Source of the DNA: Trichoplax sp. H2
Lineage: Eukaryota > Placozoa > Uniplacotomia > Trichoplacea
Assembly: GCA_003344405.1 (NCBI GenBank)
Contig: NOWV01000023.1
Span: 310,001-374,000 of the forward strand
Direction of reading: 5' to 3'
DNA length: 64,000 bases
Part shown: positions 11,023 through 24,800 of the stretch, piece by piece
Layout: the number at the start of each line of letters is the position of its first letter
Numbering within the stretch: position 1 is the stretch's first letter
The notes under the pieces: model-generated
Databases searched by the model: none
What the model was told of the DNA's origin: nothing
What the model saw: only the letters and a program-made list of their open reading frames with translations
Program-made: the position numbers and the translations under genes

Positions 11023-13687
11023 ATGTCCTTCAAGCTTGTTGGTGACAATTTTACTCAACAGAGAGTTCTCAAGGTACAGAATCAATGTTATTAAACTCTA
11101 GTACAAGAGGTAGACATTTTACTCAAGTTAAATACGTAAACAAGATCCTCAATGCTTTACTAAATAAACGTTTGCTTGCTACTTGCAAGAAATCCAACAT
11201 CCACTTGTTGTTGTTGTACAACATAGATATATATAGGTATCTTTGTAGTCTAGCTATATAGAATCGAGTATTATCATATGGATAACTTATACCTCACTAT
11301 ACAGTAAGATGCTCACTTTTTCTTCATGGATAGTTGCATATCGATATGATATGGGTACAAGGCTAGGATTGCAATCAATATTATTATTAAACAGGCACTT
11401 GTCATGCCTAGTCTATTATTTAGTCTAACGTACAGTCTAGTACTGCACATTACTACACTGTCAATCCGAAGTTTCTCACTTCAATGCACTATATATTCAA
11501 TATATACAGAAACGTCGAGTAACGGAACTCCTGGCAAATAGCATAGATGAAGATGAGGCTCAACTCACAAAGAATGGACGGTATTGTTCTGTTGATGGAA
11601 ATCTTGATCATTAACTGTTGATTAGCCGGTATAGTGTGCGTCTTACATAAGAATTGGGCAAGAAATGATTAATTGGAAAAATTCTATTTCATCATCTACA
11701 ATCAATGGTTATACCAGTTTTTGAATGATATGAATTGCAACATACAGCATATTCAATAATGATACTTTATAATGTGATAGACTGTATATCTTCCAAGTTC
11801 ATGAGATCTTTTTATTAATACAACATATCAGCTCCAATCTTGCATACAGCTTGAATTACATATACGTATATAGTTATATACTGTACTTCACTCTCTTTCT
11901 TTATACAGATATACTATATATTGATATACTCTACCGTATATATACTTTAAGCTCTCATATCTTTAAGTAATACAATAATGATTACTTCTAGCTATTCCAA
12001 GTATTCCATTTTTGCATTGCATACACCTAATTTCATGTTAAAATATAAATGACCGGAATTATAAAAAGTATTAGCAAAATGTAGTAGTGTTTTTATATAT
12101 CTTAAACAAAAATTAATTTTTATTTGTAGTAATACTACGTATGATAGATGAGCATCCTAAAATATGACTCTGGTGCTATTGGCTCTGAATATCGCATAAG
12201 TAATAAATATATATATATAATTTCTTATCATCTAGCTATGTTTGCCTAGTATGCAGCAAACATCCAGTATTTGATACGATTGAAATGCTCTGTGTGCACA
12301 GAAAAGGCAAAAAACATGCTCACTGTAAGTATTGAAATTACGTGATAGTAGTACTGTATAGGCCAGTATTGTACGCGCGCTTTGTAACTTATTGCTTTCC
12401 GTGTCGTCATGATATAAATAATATTTATTTAAACTTCTTATCGATAGGGTCTGCTAAGCAACTTGATAAGAAAAAAGAGATTTTAGAATTATTAGAAAAG
12501 AGGCAGCAGGTGGAACCTGTAAGTATGTAGGGCATCATTAGATTAACGGTAGATCCCAGTGGTTAACATGCTATACATTAAAGCTTAAACTTTTATTTGA
12601 AGAAGAGGATGACGAAAAATGGAATCCTTCAATTTTTCGTGACATTTCATCATTATTAATAGAGTTAAGATGATTGAGATTGATAACTTAGTAATATTTG
12701 TCGAAGTAATTTACTTATTGTTTAGGTGATTTATAACTCTTGCGTTGAGATCTGTCAATTTTCGTAGCCGTTAACTATGTACATTAATAGTATTTCCAGT
12801 TCTATCTAAGTGATAGAAATAAAGCTAAATTTCTCGTACTTTAGTAGTTTATGGAATATTTTCTAATTAAATCCGTTGATATTTCGCATTAATTGAGGCC
12901 AATTACATCAATAATTTTGTATTAGGAAACGCTTGCAACAGCATCTAATGCTACCTCAGTAGACCCTCTCTTGCGGGATTCTCGGAAAAAAACCATACAT
13001 GCATTATTGACTGCGACGCCTTATAACCCATGTGTAAAGCCACGAAATGCCGTAAGCATTTTTCAACCGTTAAAGAGAAAACGTGACGAAAATCCACGGT
13101 GTAGTACTGATGAAAGTTCTAAGAACAATGAAGGTACATGTATCTCGAAAAGTAACGAAAAAAATAAAGAAAAGAAAGTCTACGTATTTCCACCCAAACA
13201 TACGAAATTAAAAAATGATGGAAACAAGTAAGTTGCCGTTATATCCTTGTATTTATTGATTTAGTTAGTCTAGGATCAATATAGTCTATAGAATAATAAA
13301 TACCGTCATCGTAGAGTATCTTTTCACTAGAGGACTTATATTAATACTTTATTATAAAATTAAAATTGATGTACCGATCTAGCCCTAAAGGAGTCAGTCA
13401 AATAGTGACCGGTCATACTACTGGTAATCCCCTAACTACAAGATATATTCAGCTGAGGAGGTAGGCTTTGTTTATATCGTAGTTGACCATGTCAACCCTT
13501 ATCTATTTACTATCGAGCTTCAAAATTTCTTGATGATATTTTAAGTAAGTAATTAATTAATTACTCGTGTAACAGTTTAGGATGGCGCTTGGATGCTAAT
13601 GGAAATTGGTTCAAAGATGAAAACGTCGAGTTTGAATCAGATGAAGAAGAACCCGAGCCATTATTTAATCAGAAAATTGCAAATTGA
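11023..13687 (+). CDS. SCNM1: SCNM1, minor-spliceosome zinc-finger protein, 6 exons
   Basis: SCNM1 is a nuclear protein of the U12-type (minor) spliceosome, where it is reported to take a role like SF3a. Exons: 11023-11073, 11510-11580, 12236-12324, 12448-12518, 12926-13227, 13576-13687; 696 nt, 231 aa against 230 in human. It begins MSFKLVGDNF (human MSFKREGDDW), then KKRRVTELLANSIDEDEA across exons 1-2. Exon 3 encodes a C2H2 finger, CLVC...H...H (Cys-x2-Cys in YVCLVCSKHP, His pair in VHRKGKKHAH). The middle (exon 5) is basic and low in conservation, with FQPLKRKRDE as a possible nuclear localisation signal. Exon 6 carries the diagnostic tail GWRLDANGNWFKDENVEF followed by ESDEEEPEPLF. All junctions are GT-AG, with donors GTACAG, GTATTG, GTAAGT, GTAAGT, GTAAGT. 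Identification is secure because both ends and the finger match. Confidence 0.95.
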
Positions 13688-14165
13688 ATCGTGTATTGCA
13701 AATTTCGATGATTAGTGATCAAAATTATTTATTATACGAGGATGTGACGTTATAAACTCGCGATTAAAGTGCACATCTATTTATTTATGCTATATGCAAT
13801 TTCATGTCCGACTACCGTGATACAATATTCTTTAAATATTATGATTCTTTATTAGACCTGCGTTATGTACAGTACACTGATATGCAAAGATATCAGAGTA
13901 AGTATTATGTAGTATAAATTTTTGATTATATTTGTAAATAGTGCTAGAGTGCACTCTATACTTTGTATATTAAAATTTTACGTCAATAATGTAGTAAATT
14001 ATAAGTGAGTTAAAATAGATATTATCTTTTAAAAAATACAGAGGTAACAATCAATCATTATTAAAATGATCTTATTCTATCCTACATATCAATCGTTATT
14101 GTGATAAGGCACGCGTAGTAGGATACATTTCGATATGGAACATTATTTCTCATAATTCAGTTAAA
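13688..14165. other. Intergenic, SCNM1 to RSPH14 (convergent)
   Basis: About 480 bp of AT-rich DNA between two convergent stop codons. No exon or structured element recognised; it presumably holds both 3' UTRs and poly(A) sites. Confidence 0.6.
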
Positions 14166-16245
14166 TTATGGTTTCCATGTAATTACTTTAATAGCTGCTT
14201 TTGCGGCTTTGATTACAGCATCGCTGGTGTCAGTTTCTTGAATAAATTGTAGCTATACAATAAGAGAAAGGCAAGGCATATAGTAATAGAACTGATGTGA
14301 GCATTTTATAATAAAATTTTGGCTTTACCTTCTCAATAACTTGCTGAAGTTCTTGCCTGCCTGATGGTGCTTCAGCAAGAGTTGTTATTGCCTACGTTAC
14401 ATTATCATAATTAGGACCATTAATAGAAAATAAAGTAAATAAGCATATATAATATTGACCATTTATTCTATCAATACCTTAATGGCATTTAGCCTAGCTT
14501 CGCTGTGAACATCGCTGAGAAGCGAGATCAGAGGGGGAATACTTTTGGATTCGATTGATTTATATTTACCCTCAGTCGTAATTGTTATGCTAGAAAATTA
14601 TGGCGAGCGAAAATTTACTGTCTGGCTTCTAGATCGATAGAATTAGGCAAAGACCAGTGATAAATTTGAATTAAACTTACACCATTAGTGCACCAGCAGC
14701 CTTTGCTCTGACTTCAGCATGATCATCTCTTAATAAGATCACTAGAGAAGGAATTGTATTTTCTTCACATGCCTTCCTTTTACCATCGAGTGGAAAGCTA
14801 GAGTATTGTATCAGAATCAAATTAGATGACTTTATAATACATATATATATATATAGATACCTTGGCGAGTAACAATTAGTGTTTTATATTATTTCGGTAC
14901 CTTAAATCCATAATGTCCCTAGCCGCCTTACATCTTATAGATGGGCGATCATGACTAAGTAGCATAGTAAAAGCACTCATTGCTGATGCTTCTAAGGCTT
15001 GATCTGTATCGATAAACATGCAGGAATGCAAAGTATCCAAAATAACCTCCTAGATGATGGTAATAAAATAGAATAGGCTCCATCTTATTTAAGAATATAC
15101 ATATGAGTATTAATATATAATAAGTTCAATATAAGTAGTGTATGTATCAGTATTAGTTATAGACTAACTCGGATATCATCTTCTTCAATCTTTAGTTTGG
15201 ATACCAAACTCTCAATTAAGCGAGCATTAATCACACCTTCCGGTCCTGGTGGTGACTGTGTGCTCATTTGGATTGCTTTATGAGCATTTAATCGAACGTC
15301 ATAGACTTCATCATCAAACTAATTGTCAATCAAATGAAATGCGCAATGTAGTTTAAGATATTTAGATTATAATTGGTTTGTTATTATTAATTGTTTCTAT
15401 ATGATTACCAGTTTCGCCAAAGGTATAATGATGTAGTTTTCTAAGAAGGCTGTGCGACCAACTGCATGACCTATAAAAATATTCGGTTAAAGATACGAAT
15501 GTTAAACTATAAAGGAAACATCATATAACTTGAACTACTTGTTACTCTCAACGTTATCGCTTCAAATAGGAAATCATTAGTTACCTGCCATAATAAACAA
15601 AACTTCTGTCGTTTTCATTCGAACAACCGGATTAGTATCGGAAAGTAATCTTCTAAGGCTAGCAACAATGCCTACATCGGTAGAAATACAAGGAAACGAT
15701 ATTATAAGTCGACAATCTCCTTGTGTCTAATTACATAAGAGTTAGATCTTGCATGAACTATACTAAACCGAACACGGTAAGCGAAATGAAGGTTACATAC
15801 TCGTATTTTGATTATAATTATCAATTATGACCGAGTTAAAATGTTTTTACCGACTCTTAAAGCGGAGCAGATGTGCTCAGCATTATGCATCACATCGCAT
15901 AAAGCCATTAATGCTCTTTGCCTGGTGATTAAGGTGGCACTGTTAAGTTCACGATTCTATTGGATCAAAAAATTCAATCACGTCTTTTTAAAAAAATAAT
16001 TTATACTTGTTTAAAAAACTATCGTAAATTACAATTTTTCATTATCAATAAAGAAGCTATTATAGACTTTGGCCTAATAAAAATCGGATAGATCTTACTA
16101 TCCGGTCTATAAGTTATCAACCCTAGTATATAGCATGAAAGTTGTTTCTTACCAATTTTGGCAGTGCTCGATCTCCATAAGCTAACGGAGCTTTAGTCGG
16201 ATCGATATTTGGCGGCAGTTGTGCTGTTATTCTTGTTGTAGCCAT
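14166..16245 (-). CDS. RSPH14: Radial spoke head 14 homolog (RSPH14/RTDR1), 10 exons
   Basis: Armadillo-type repeat protein of the radial spoke in the 9+2 axoneme of motile cilia. Exons in transcript order: 16245-16153, 15956-15851, 15671-15585, 15470-15409, 15318-15169, 15049-14901, 14797-14681, 14589-14478, 14391-14329, 14252-14166; 1026 nt, 341 aa (human 348). Diagnostic blocks: DPTKAPLAYGDRALPKL (exon 1), LITRQRALMALCDVMH (exon 2), RMKTTEVLFIMA (exon 3), HAVGRTAFLEN (exon 4), KAAGALM then ITTEGKY (exons 7-8), LAEAPSGRQELQ (exon 9), and the terminal WKP (human FKP). The Leu/Ala-rich helices recur about every 40 residues as in ARM proteins. All splice sites are GT-AG. Presence implies motile cilia in the host. 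Confidence 0.95.
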
Positions 16246-16511
16246 TTCTATCTATTAATATAGTTTAATATCGGTAATCAAAGTGGTAAGAAAGCAATTG
16301 ATATTCTACTTAAATGCTCTGCAATAATTAATGAAGGAATATGAATACAGGATATATGGCACAGTGCTATACCCCACTTACAACTTTATTGGCTATTGCC
16401 TAGAAGTGTTATACATACGATGTATTGAAGTTAGTTTATTGATATATTAGATACGCTTACATCAAATACAGTACACAATATTCTACGCTATACCAGACAT
16501 GATTCTTTATC

Positions 16512-17402
16512 CTATATGATTTGTATAATATACTTTTGGATATAAACATGCGACGTTGCTATAGTAACACTTTCAAACTGTTTGTTCTTGAAACCCTCCC
16601 TATTGGCGAGATACTCCAAGTACGCCATCACAGCTTTAGAAAAGACTTCAGGTTCCCAAATAGTGGTTAGAATAACTATACTGTCGTATTGATGCATTGA
16701 ATAATTATTCAATGTAGATCTATGCGAGCTTACTAAACAAGTAGAATTTGTGTTTATTTCGATGTCTTACGTCTCTATATTAAGCAATATATTAGACGTA
16801 TCATTTTTATCCAGAGTAAATGAACTACCCGGGTATGATATAGAGGGCGCTTGAATGTTGCATATTACCGTATTATTAGCAGCGGCATAGGCAAAATCTA
16901 CCTGATGATATAAATTTCAATCATAGATGGTTAGGATATACTATTTTACTGACTAGCTAGTTTGTTGAAGTTAATTTACAATAACAAGTAGTATCTGAAC
17001 ACTTGAAACGCATGGTAGATGTTACCATTAATTTTCGGTATTACAGCAATAGAGTCAATAGCAGACATACTATAGCGTACACGTGCATAAATATTAGCTA
17101 GTCGCTTATATAACGATTTATTACACGTAAGTTTATGAAGTAGACATGATATATACTATATTCAAGCCCTCAACTTATTCCCTACAATATTTAACTATAG
17201 TAGCAACGTGCGTGTGCATTGCTCGTTAAGGCATAAAATAGTATAGACTAACGTATAAAGCATATTGACAGTTAGTATTGCTAACTCTAGTACGATTGGA
17301 AGTATCATTTTTCCTGGTGATGTCCACAAATATTGTTAGGCCATGAATATTTTGAATTAAATAAGCAAAGCCAATGTAACTTTTTAATAGCAGTTTCATC
17401 AT
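16512..17402 (-). CDS. Unrecognised four-exon gene, possibly secreted
   Basis: Not matched to any family. Four exons on the minus strand join with consistent phases: 17402-17253, 17104-17026, 16897-16771, 16719-16512; 564 nt, 187 aa. Donors are GTTAGT, GTAACA and GTAAGA; acceptors are TATAAG, GGTAG and GCATAG. The N-terminus MMKLLLKSYIGFAYLIQ is moderately hydrophobic and could be a weak signal peptide or a membrane segment. N-glycosylation-type sites NDT, NRT, NNT, NDT and NYS occur in the middle, and the exon 4 peptide (DSIVILTTIWEPEVFSKAV) looks globular. An upstream in-frame ATG exists at 17444, so the start is uncertain, as is whether the last exon ends at 16512. It lies 267 bp upstream of RSPH14 on the same strand. 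Evidence is splice-site and phase consistency plus protein-like composition; no homology was checked. Confidence 0.45.
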
Positions 17403-17444
17403 TTTTCGCGATACAATTTTAAAAGCGAGCAAAAGCAAACTCAA

Positions 17445-18866
17445 TCATATTTTAAATAACAATAAATTGAATATTAAAATGCGAGTACGCACATAGACGC
17501 GCGGGTATACTCGTACATAAGTCAATTAATATTAAAGATTTTTTGAACATAAATCACTTTTTGGATGCAGATTAAGCCGCAATATCGGCGCTGCATATTA
17601 TGATGATGAACGTTGCAATTAGTAAACAATTATCTACCAATCGTTATCCTTGATAGTAGACGTGTTTCCTTTCATACAGCGCATAACAGTTCTGCCATTG
17701 TGTTAACCATGACAAAATCGTGCTATACCCTGTTAGTTCTGAATGCTGTGTGAATTAGTTTTAAAAGCCATAAACAACAAAGCAGTCCAAGCGAAATACG
17801 ATAGCACAAAATTTGTAATAATATGCGTTAGTGTCGAAAAGAATTAATATTAACATGGTTAGAATAAATCAAACTTTTTCGGGACATAATTAATAATGTT
17901 AAACAATTTGCAAGGCCATTGAAATGCGTATTTAGATATAAGGGATTAACTATTATTGTCGATTCCTAAGTATGTTAGGGGTATCTTTAATTGCATCACC
18001 TTTATATACTTGATACAAGCTTCAGACTAAGACGAGCGATACTAATAATGACGGCTTTTTCCATACTTTCGTAACATAAAATTTATAACTTTTAGTACTA
18101 CATTTAATTGACTAGTGAGCAAGATCGTAAGAGTTTTAGAATGTGAAGTGACATTACAATCAGTTGAGATCAGGAGAAATCAATAAAAGATTGAGCAAAT
18201 ACAAAATTTGGAGATTACGAAATATAAAAATGATGATTGATATAAAAATTGTCTCCATTTCCTGGTTGTTACTAGGTGTTATTGATCGTTGGTTTTACAA
18301 ATTTAATAAAATAAGAAATCAGTCTAACAACCAGGTTGAAAGCAAGGCTAAGTAAAAGAATACTCTAGCAACTGCTAGCTAGTCGAATGCATCTTTTTCT
18401 TCTAACGACAATAAGTCGTGACTCCCAATACTTTAATATTCTTTGTATCCTGTTCGTAAAGGATCCTTGCTGAAGTGATCAGAGTATTTGAATTTGCCTA
18501 GCAACCTTAACCGGAAAAATATCTTTTTTCAACTCTGTATCAAGTTAAACTGTCTAGTGATGGGTTGCGATTAAAAATAATTTTTTTCAGTTGATTGAAG
18601 CCAATTTCCTGTGATAAGGCATTGATATTTTATCTGTCGAACATTTGTAATCCACGACACCGTATCTCTAAAAACTCTTAGATATATGTTTTACTACTTA
18701 AAATGATACTACGTTATTACTAACCTATTAAAACTATAAACAAACTGCACTAAATGCTATTAGTCACAACTACACAGTGATGGCATTAATTCATTAAGAT
18801 ATACGCCTGAAGCCGAGTAAGAGAGCCTATTCCACAAGCAATTTTGAAGGTGAAATTCCATTTTAT
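17445..18866. other. Intergenic, no gene seen
   Basis: AT-rich DNA between the unrecognised gene and the 3' end of the A1CF-like gene. The 63-codon open frame at 18164-18355 (+) has no splice partners and no recognisable motif. It may contain the promoter of the unrecognised gene. Confidence 0.45.
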
Positions 18867-21800
18867 CTAGTAATGATACATCTCTCGAGGAAACACCTGG
18901 ACCGATGGGTAACTTTCGTAGCCGTTGTATATTGGTCCGCCGTCAACACCTGTCCATGCAGGCGCAGTAACTTTTTGAGGTACGCCAGTACCTTGAGTTG
19001 ATGATATAGGCACGTAATTGGTGTATGAATTTGCTGCTTCTGGTGCTGCAGGTCTATTGCCAGACATAGCATAAGCTGAAAAACGGTAGTATTTACCTAA
19101 ATTTAGTCATTACAGCTAAACAATACTCAATCATGATCAACAAGTAAGAATAGCATTAGTGGAATTCAATTGTTCGAGATCGAAATAAATGTGGACTGGA
19201 GAATTAATTCAACACATAAACATGAATATATAAATTTATATAAGATCTATAGGGTTCGGTTTGTATAAGATGTGCCGTTGCAATAAGCATTTATTTGCTA
19301 CTTGGCTAGTTTACGTAGTAGCAGATTGAATTTATTGTCAATAGTTGACTAAACTGGATACCGAGACATTTGCTAAAGACTAAGCTTTCATGATAATTGT
19401 ACAAAGTGACTGACTGTAACATATAATTACTATACTGGAGCGTAGAGCTAATTAGCTTGACATGACGCAATGATAACGGTTATAAACTGCGAATCTCTCA
19501 ATTAAACAATGCATGATAATGGTTTTCGATGTCAGTTCATTAGCATAAGAAAGGGAACTCCCTCGATCTAGACTCTTTAAACAATCGTCATAGCAGAGTA
19601 ATATAATCATATTGGTCTAGTGAACGTTCGGAGCGGGCAGAAAAAAACTGTCGATTATTACGCATGATATATACGTACAAATAGATGAGAAAATTAACGA
19701 TCCCTAGAACAAATTGGAAGATTGTCGCAAGTCTCTTGGCGCAGAATGATCAACAGCCAGTTTATAGGAATGGGTTAACTTTGCATCCACTTCAGGTCGT
19801 CAACTTGAAAACAAATTTAAGTGATTTACCCTAGTAACGTTCTAACTAAGAAGGTGAACAAAGAGACAATGCAAATGGCCGCCATGTTTCATCTTCACAC
19901 ATTCTGCTAAAAGATGTGTGAAGTTATCGGTGAGTAAGCAAAAAATTTACTTTCTTGTCATTACAGGGATACAAGTTTGTAGGAAAAGCAATCATATCCT
20001 ATTAAAAAGGCTTAATGTACACAATTTTACTTACATCACTAATATTTACGCATTGCAAATTAATTACCGTATCCTATATTCCTGCAGATAATGTAACAGT
20101 GATATCACAGTTTCAGGTTACCGTCGTAAGTACGTTTAATCTCACATTTCGTCCATGATTGTAAAATTTATGCAACGTAGCGTTGGATAATTGACACGCC
20201 TAAATTTTGGTAATTTTTTTTTAACCCTTAATATCTCATTTCTATCTCGAATAGAGAGTTAGTCAGCACAAAAAAAATTCTTTTAGACTTGTAATAAACT
20301 GTTCTAGTCTTAATACTAAGTGGTAGCTTACAACAGAACTTGGTTGCACTAGTGTATCTTCTATCAAAGGTTCATCAAAACTTAAAGTACCATACTTGCT
20401 TTTTCTAGTGCAGCTAAATCTGACCCTTAGAATGCCCCAAGATACGGTACGCTAGCGCTGTTTTCTAAACATATCAGGTACAGACTAAATAACCCCCAAA
20501 AATGATCAACCGAATTAACATTTTATACAGGGAACAACTATCTTCTTTCCATCTAGCGAAATGGTCAAACATAGATTTAAAAATACGTACTATGAAAATT
20601 AACCGACTTGAAGCGGCGTGATTTATCTAATTCACTATCTCATGTACTTACAGTATAATTTGTTCGTTAAAGAAAGGTAAATACAATTCAAGTAGGCTAC
20701 TTGAGTACTATCTGATTACATTTAATGTTATAATATATCCCGCATTGAAGAATGTACAATTTTTGATGGTGCACGCTGTAGGGTACAGTAGATTAAATAA
20801 TTGTACTAGTAATTATAAATTTCCCAAAAGGATTGCTAATACGATTAAAAAATGCGAATTTTTACATCCAGGTAGGTATAAATAGCCTCAATGAGTAGTT
20901 GCCACCCTAGATTAAGCTCCCGTCATTTTTGAATCGGTGACATCGATGTAGATCAAAGTTATGAAGTAAGATCAAATATAAAACAATCGTAGGCATTTAC
21001 GTATATCCCTAATTGATATCCCAGTAAATTATTAGACATTGGATGTATGAGAAGACAAATGCCGCTCTACTGTAGATAGAAATAAAGCGAAAAGAGTTTT
21101 CGTTTGCTTTTTCAACATACGATTATCATTATAAAGGCCAATTTGTTGAACAGCCAAGTCAGCGGTAAGCACTTTGGATTCCTCAAGTGTCCGGCAAAAT
21201 TTTTCGCTTTGCGCAATAAGGACTCCATTAACGAAGATCTATTTAGTATCAAGTTGATGGAAATCAACGTAGGTCGTTAAAATTTGATATTTTATGGGTG
21301 TGGAAAAAATTTACCTTATGGCTAAATAGTTGCACATCGTTTGGACCGTAAATTGGAACCAGATGATAAGTTGGGGCTGGAAATTGGTTTTTAGCACAGA
21401 ACTCTTCTAGTATCTGTTCAATCAAATGGAATAGATTCAAATTTTGTCTACTTTAATAAGAGGTGCAATAATTAACTTATTTAATATAGCTATGAAGTGA
21501 AAGCAAGCAATATTTTTCCTATGCTACACTTATTTAACGGACCTGGACAGGATTTTTTATTTGGTGCTTCATATTGGTCATGTTGTTTGTTGCTACAGTT
21601 GGCATTTGTTCATAGTGCTAGAGTTGGTATTTCATTCCATTAGAATTAGTAAATATAAGAGTGGATATAACGAACGCAAGTTTATTATACAATCATTAAT
21701 ACACGGATGTGAAAGAAAGCGGTACTACTGCTCTCTTCACGAGGCTTTGGTGTAGCTGGTAGTACTATTTATTTACATCGTGTCATCGCGACAGTACAAT

Positions 21801-24800
21801 ATTACTTACACCGTCCTGAGAGTATTTCTTGTTGGTGATAATATTATTTTTGGAGTTGGTAGAATAACGTGATGGGTTATTGCGTTGATAATTTGAATTT
21901 AGAGCGCCTGCACTTAAACGACCAGCGGCGGTGCGTCCACGGCCACGTCCTCTTGGTGAACTCGGTTGATTACGATTAGTAATTCTATTTTTAAAAATGC
22001 AACTTTGTCATAATAGAGTTGTAGTTCAACGTATCTTTTCTCCACGTTATTGACTGTGAAATCTGTGTTGTACATGCAGTAACTCAAGTATTCATTAATA
22101 TTAGACTAATTTGGTACAAAACTAACCGAACACCAGCAGCATTTAATTGTCCATATGGAGGCATTCGTGGAGTATAAGCATTTCCAGGAAAGGGGTTAGG
22201 ATGATAGTTTTGATATCCTTGGGGATGCATAGAACAGGTGTTGTCTTGATGGTTCATTTTGGTATTCTTTAGTTGACGATGATGTTCACGATCGACCGGC
22301 TTGGCTAATGTCACTTCGACAGTACTACCGTCAATGATTTGGCCTAAATTGTTTTTAGTAGTTATGATCCATTTCATTATTAATATGCTATACGGATTTA
22401 TATTACCTATGTATAAGAACAACAGTCCATGGGCAATCCTTTGTGAAATTTATCAAACTTAATTACAGAAACTTTCAATGATATGCGCTTGGTTGTTGTA
22501 ATAAGCATTTTTATCCGATAGTAAAAGATTACATACTCGTATATACAGTCTATTTAAACAGATTAAAAAAAAGTAGTTTACTGCTAATATTTGTAACTGA
22601 TATCTTTCGAATACTTCTGCAGTTTGACTTGACCAAATGGAAGGAAATATTACAAAAGTGGTACATTATCTCAACAATTACCGTTTTTTAGGGTGATAGC
22701 CATGTGAGCATCTTCTTTACTTGTAAAATGGATGAAGGCATAGTCTCGAATTTTTTTGACTCTTTCAACACGGGCAATGCTTTGAAAGATTTCTCTTAAC
22801 GATTCTTCAGTCGTACTTAACAATAAATTTCGAACGTATACGATTTTAACCTAAAGAGAAGGAATGAAAGAAAGTAGTAAAAAATAGGTTGAAAGAATAG
22901 TAACATTGTATTCAGTCTACTTCACCATAAGCATTTCAAGTAAAAAGGAATCTACTACTAACTGTGATCTATATTTACTAAATGCGACATCAATTGATTC
23001 ATGTCAGTATCTAGGGAGGTATGCGCCAATATAATTTCATGTTATTTTATACGTTGCAGTTTGGTTAGCTGGAAACACATGTTTGTTTTCCGTCTTAGCG
23101 GTGGGGCTGTTGGCAATGAACCAGTTGGTTACGCCGTAGCAGCCAAAGCTGATACATCTGGTAAGGCTTAAAATTGGTTTGAATATCCGTCTATCCAGTT
23201 GTGTACTGCTGTTTCATAAATTTATATTTACAAATGATAATGTCTAGGTACCCAGTTGTAGGCCTTTGATCATTCGTCGGTAGATCATGAGCTATGATCC
23301 TGTATAAAAATGATTCTGTTGAAGAGTAGTGTCAATTGTTTGCATCTTTTTTATAATATTCGTTCAGTGTGCTATTAAATTGGATATACTCGTATGGCAA
23401 TGCTTATTTTCGTGTATTACTTCAAGTTTGTACAACACTTTCATGATATATATAATTAGTAGCTGTAATTTTAGAAAGGCAATTAGGTTGCTATGGTAAA
23501 TAGTGAAGATATTCGTTCAGTGTGCTACAGCATTCGATACTTCAGATATACGCTTAGCCTACAGTGGTAACACTTTTCGTAGTAGTTCTAGTCGTAGAAA
23601 AGCTATCATTGATGTCTTGATATTGATTACGAATTGAAATCCTTGAAGATAGGATCATTGGAAGCGTATGATAGTCTATTCTAAGTTCGATAGAATACTG
23701 CCTGGTGATCATTTGAAATTCTAACTGATGGAAAGTGTACAGCACGAGGAATAGCACTTTTAGTTTACAGTGCTAGCTTCTGATCATTTAAATGGCACCA
23801 TTTCCCTACAGTTTCTACGATAGCTATATAGACTATATACGAGTCGATGTGTATGATTCCATTCCATTTTTAGAACTCTTCTATATTACACTAATCCATG
23901 CTCTAAATATGACAAGAGTCCATGTTTGGGTTGTTTTTTTACTCATATTTCATGTCTTCCAATCATTCAAGACAACGAAAACTTACTCTATTTAGTGATA
24001 GCAAAGGGTTATCTTGCTGTCTTTTCCTAGTCTTGACCTATTGGTATAGAGGATATCCAAGTCATTATACGTTGCCCATGTCATAGCCAATATTAAATAG
24101 TGCTTTCTCAAGATAGAAAAAGTCATTTTAAGAGCGTTTTTTTCACTATTAACCTATCTCGTTTATGTGATCGTCTTCGTTCCATATTTATCCATCACCA
24201 TTTATCATAACTATCTAAATAGAGTAGTTGAACTCCTCGATCCGATCTGTTCTTGATGAAAACATCTCGAATAAATGAGAGTACTTATCACGTTCTATTG
24301 GATTTTTACAGCACCGCACAGATATGCTATAATGATAGCCACTTTCCTCATGTCGATAAGTGAAAGCTTGAAATTGGGATTTGGTCTAATAGCAGAATAT
24401 TATGGCTTTGGCATCCTGTTTTGCTCAAGCATGAAAGGCTAACTGGATCGCAGCCAATAATTGTCATAGGTAAGCATGCCTATCCTACAACTGTTTAGTA
24501 GAATTTGTTAGCGTTACTGTCATGACTTGTCTCCTTGCATACCACTACTCTATCCTCCAACTATTCTGATCTTCTTCAATCATGGAAGATGGAATACTTT
24601 CCTAACTGATGACACTGTATGATAGCATGGACTTTATAGGTATCTATAAAGTCCATGATGATCGTAACTGGAGTAAACTGGTTATCACTGGTGCTATCTT
24701 ACAGAATCCAGTCAGCTTTTTTTTCCTACAAACTCTACCTTGTATATTGTCAGAGTGGTCATGCTTTAATTAAGCAACTTTACTACGGTTGCTGATGGGT

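Noticed and set aside
16512-17402. Considered whether these exons are the 5' part of RSPH14
   Set aside because: RSPH14 has its own family-matching start (MATTRITAQLPPNIDPTKAP) at 16245 and is complete without them.
18863-19072. Open frame 18863-19072 (-) beginning [11 protein letters not shown]
   Set aside because: Wrong frame of the last exon of the A1CF-like gene; the frame with [18 protein letters not shown] continues in phase from the previous exon.
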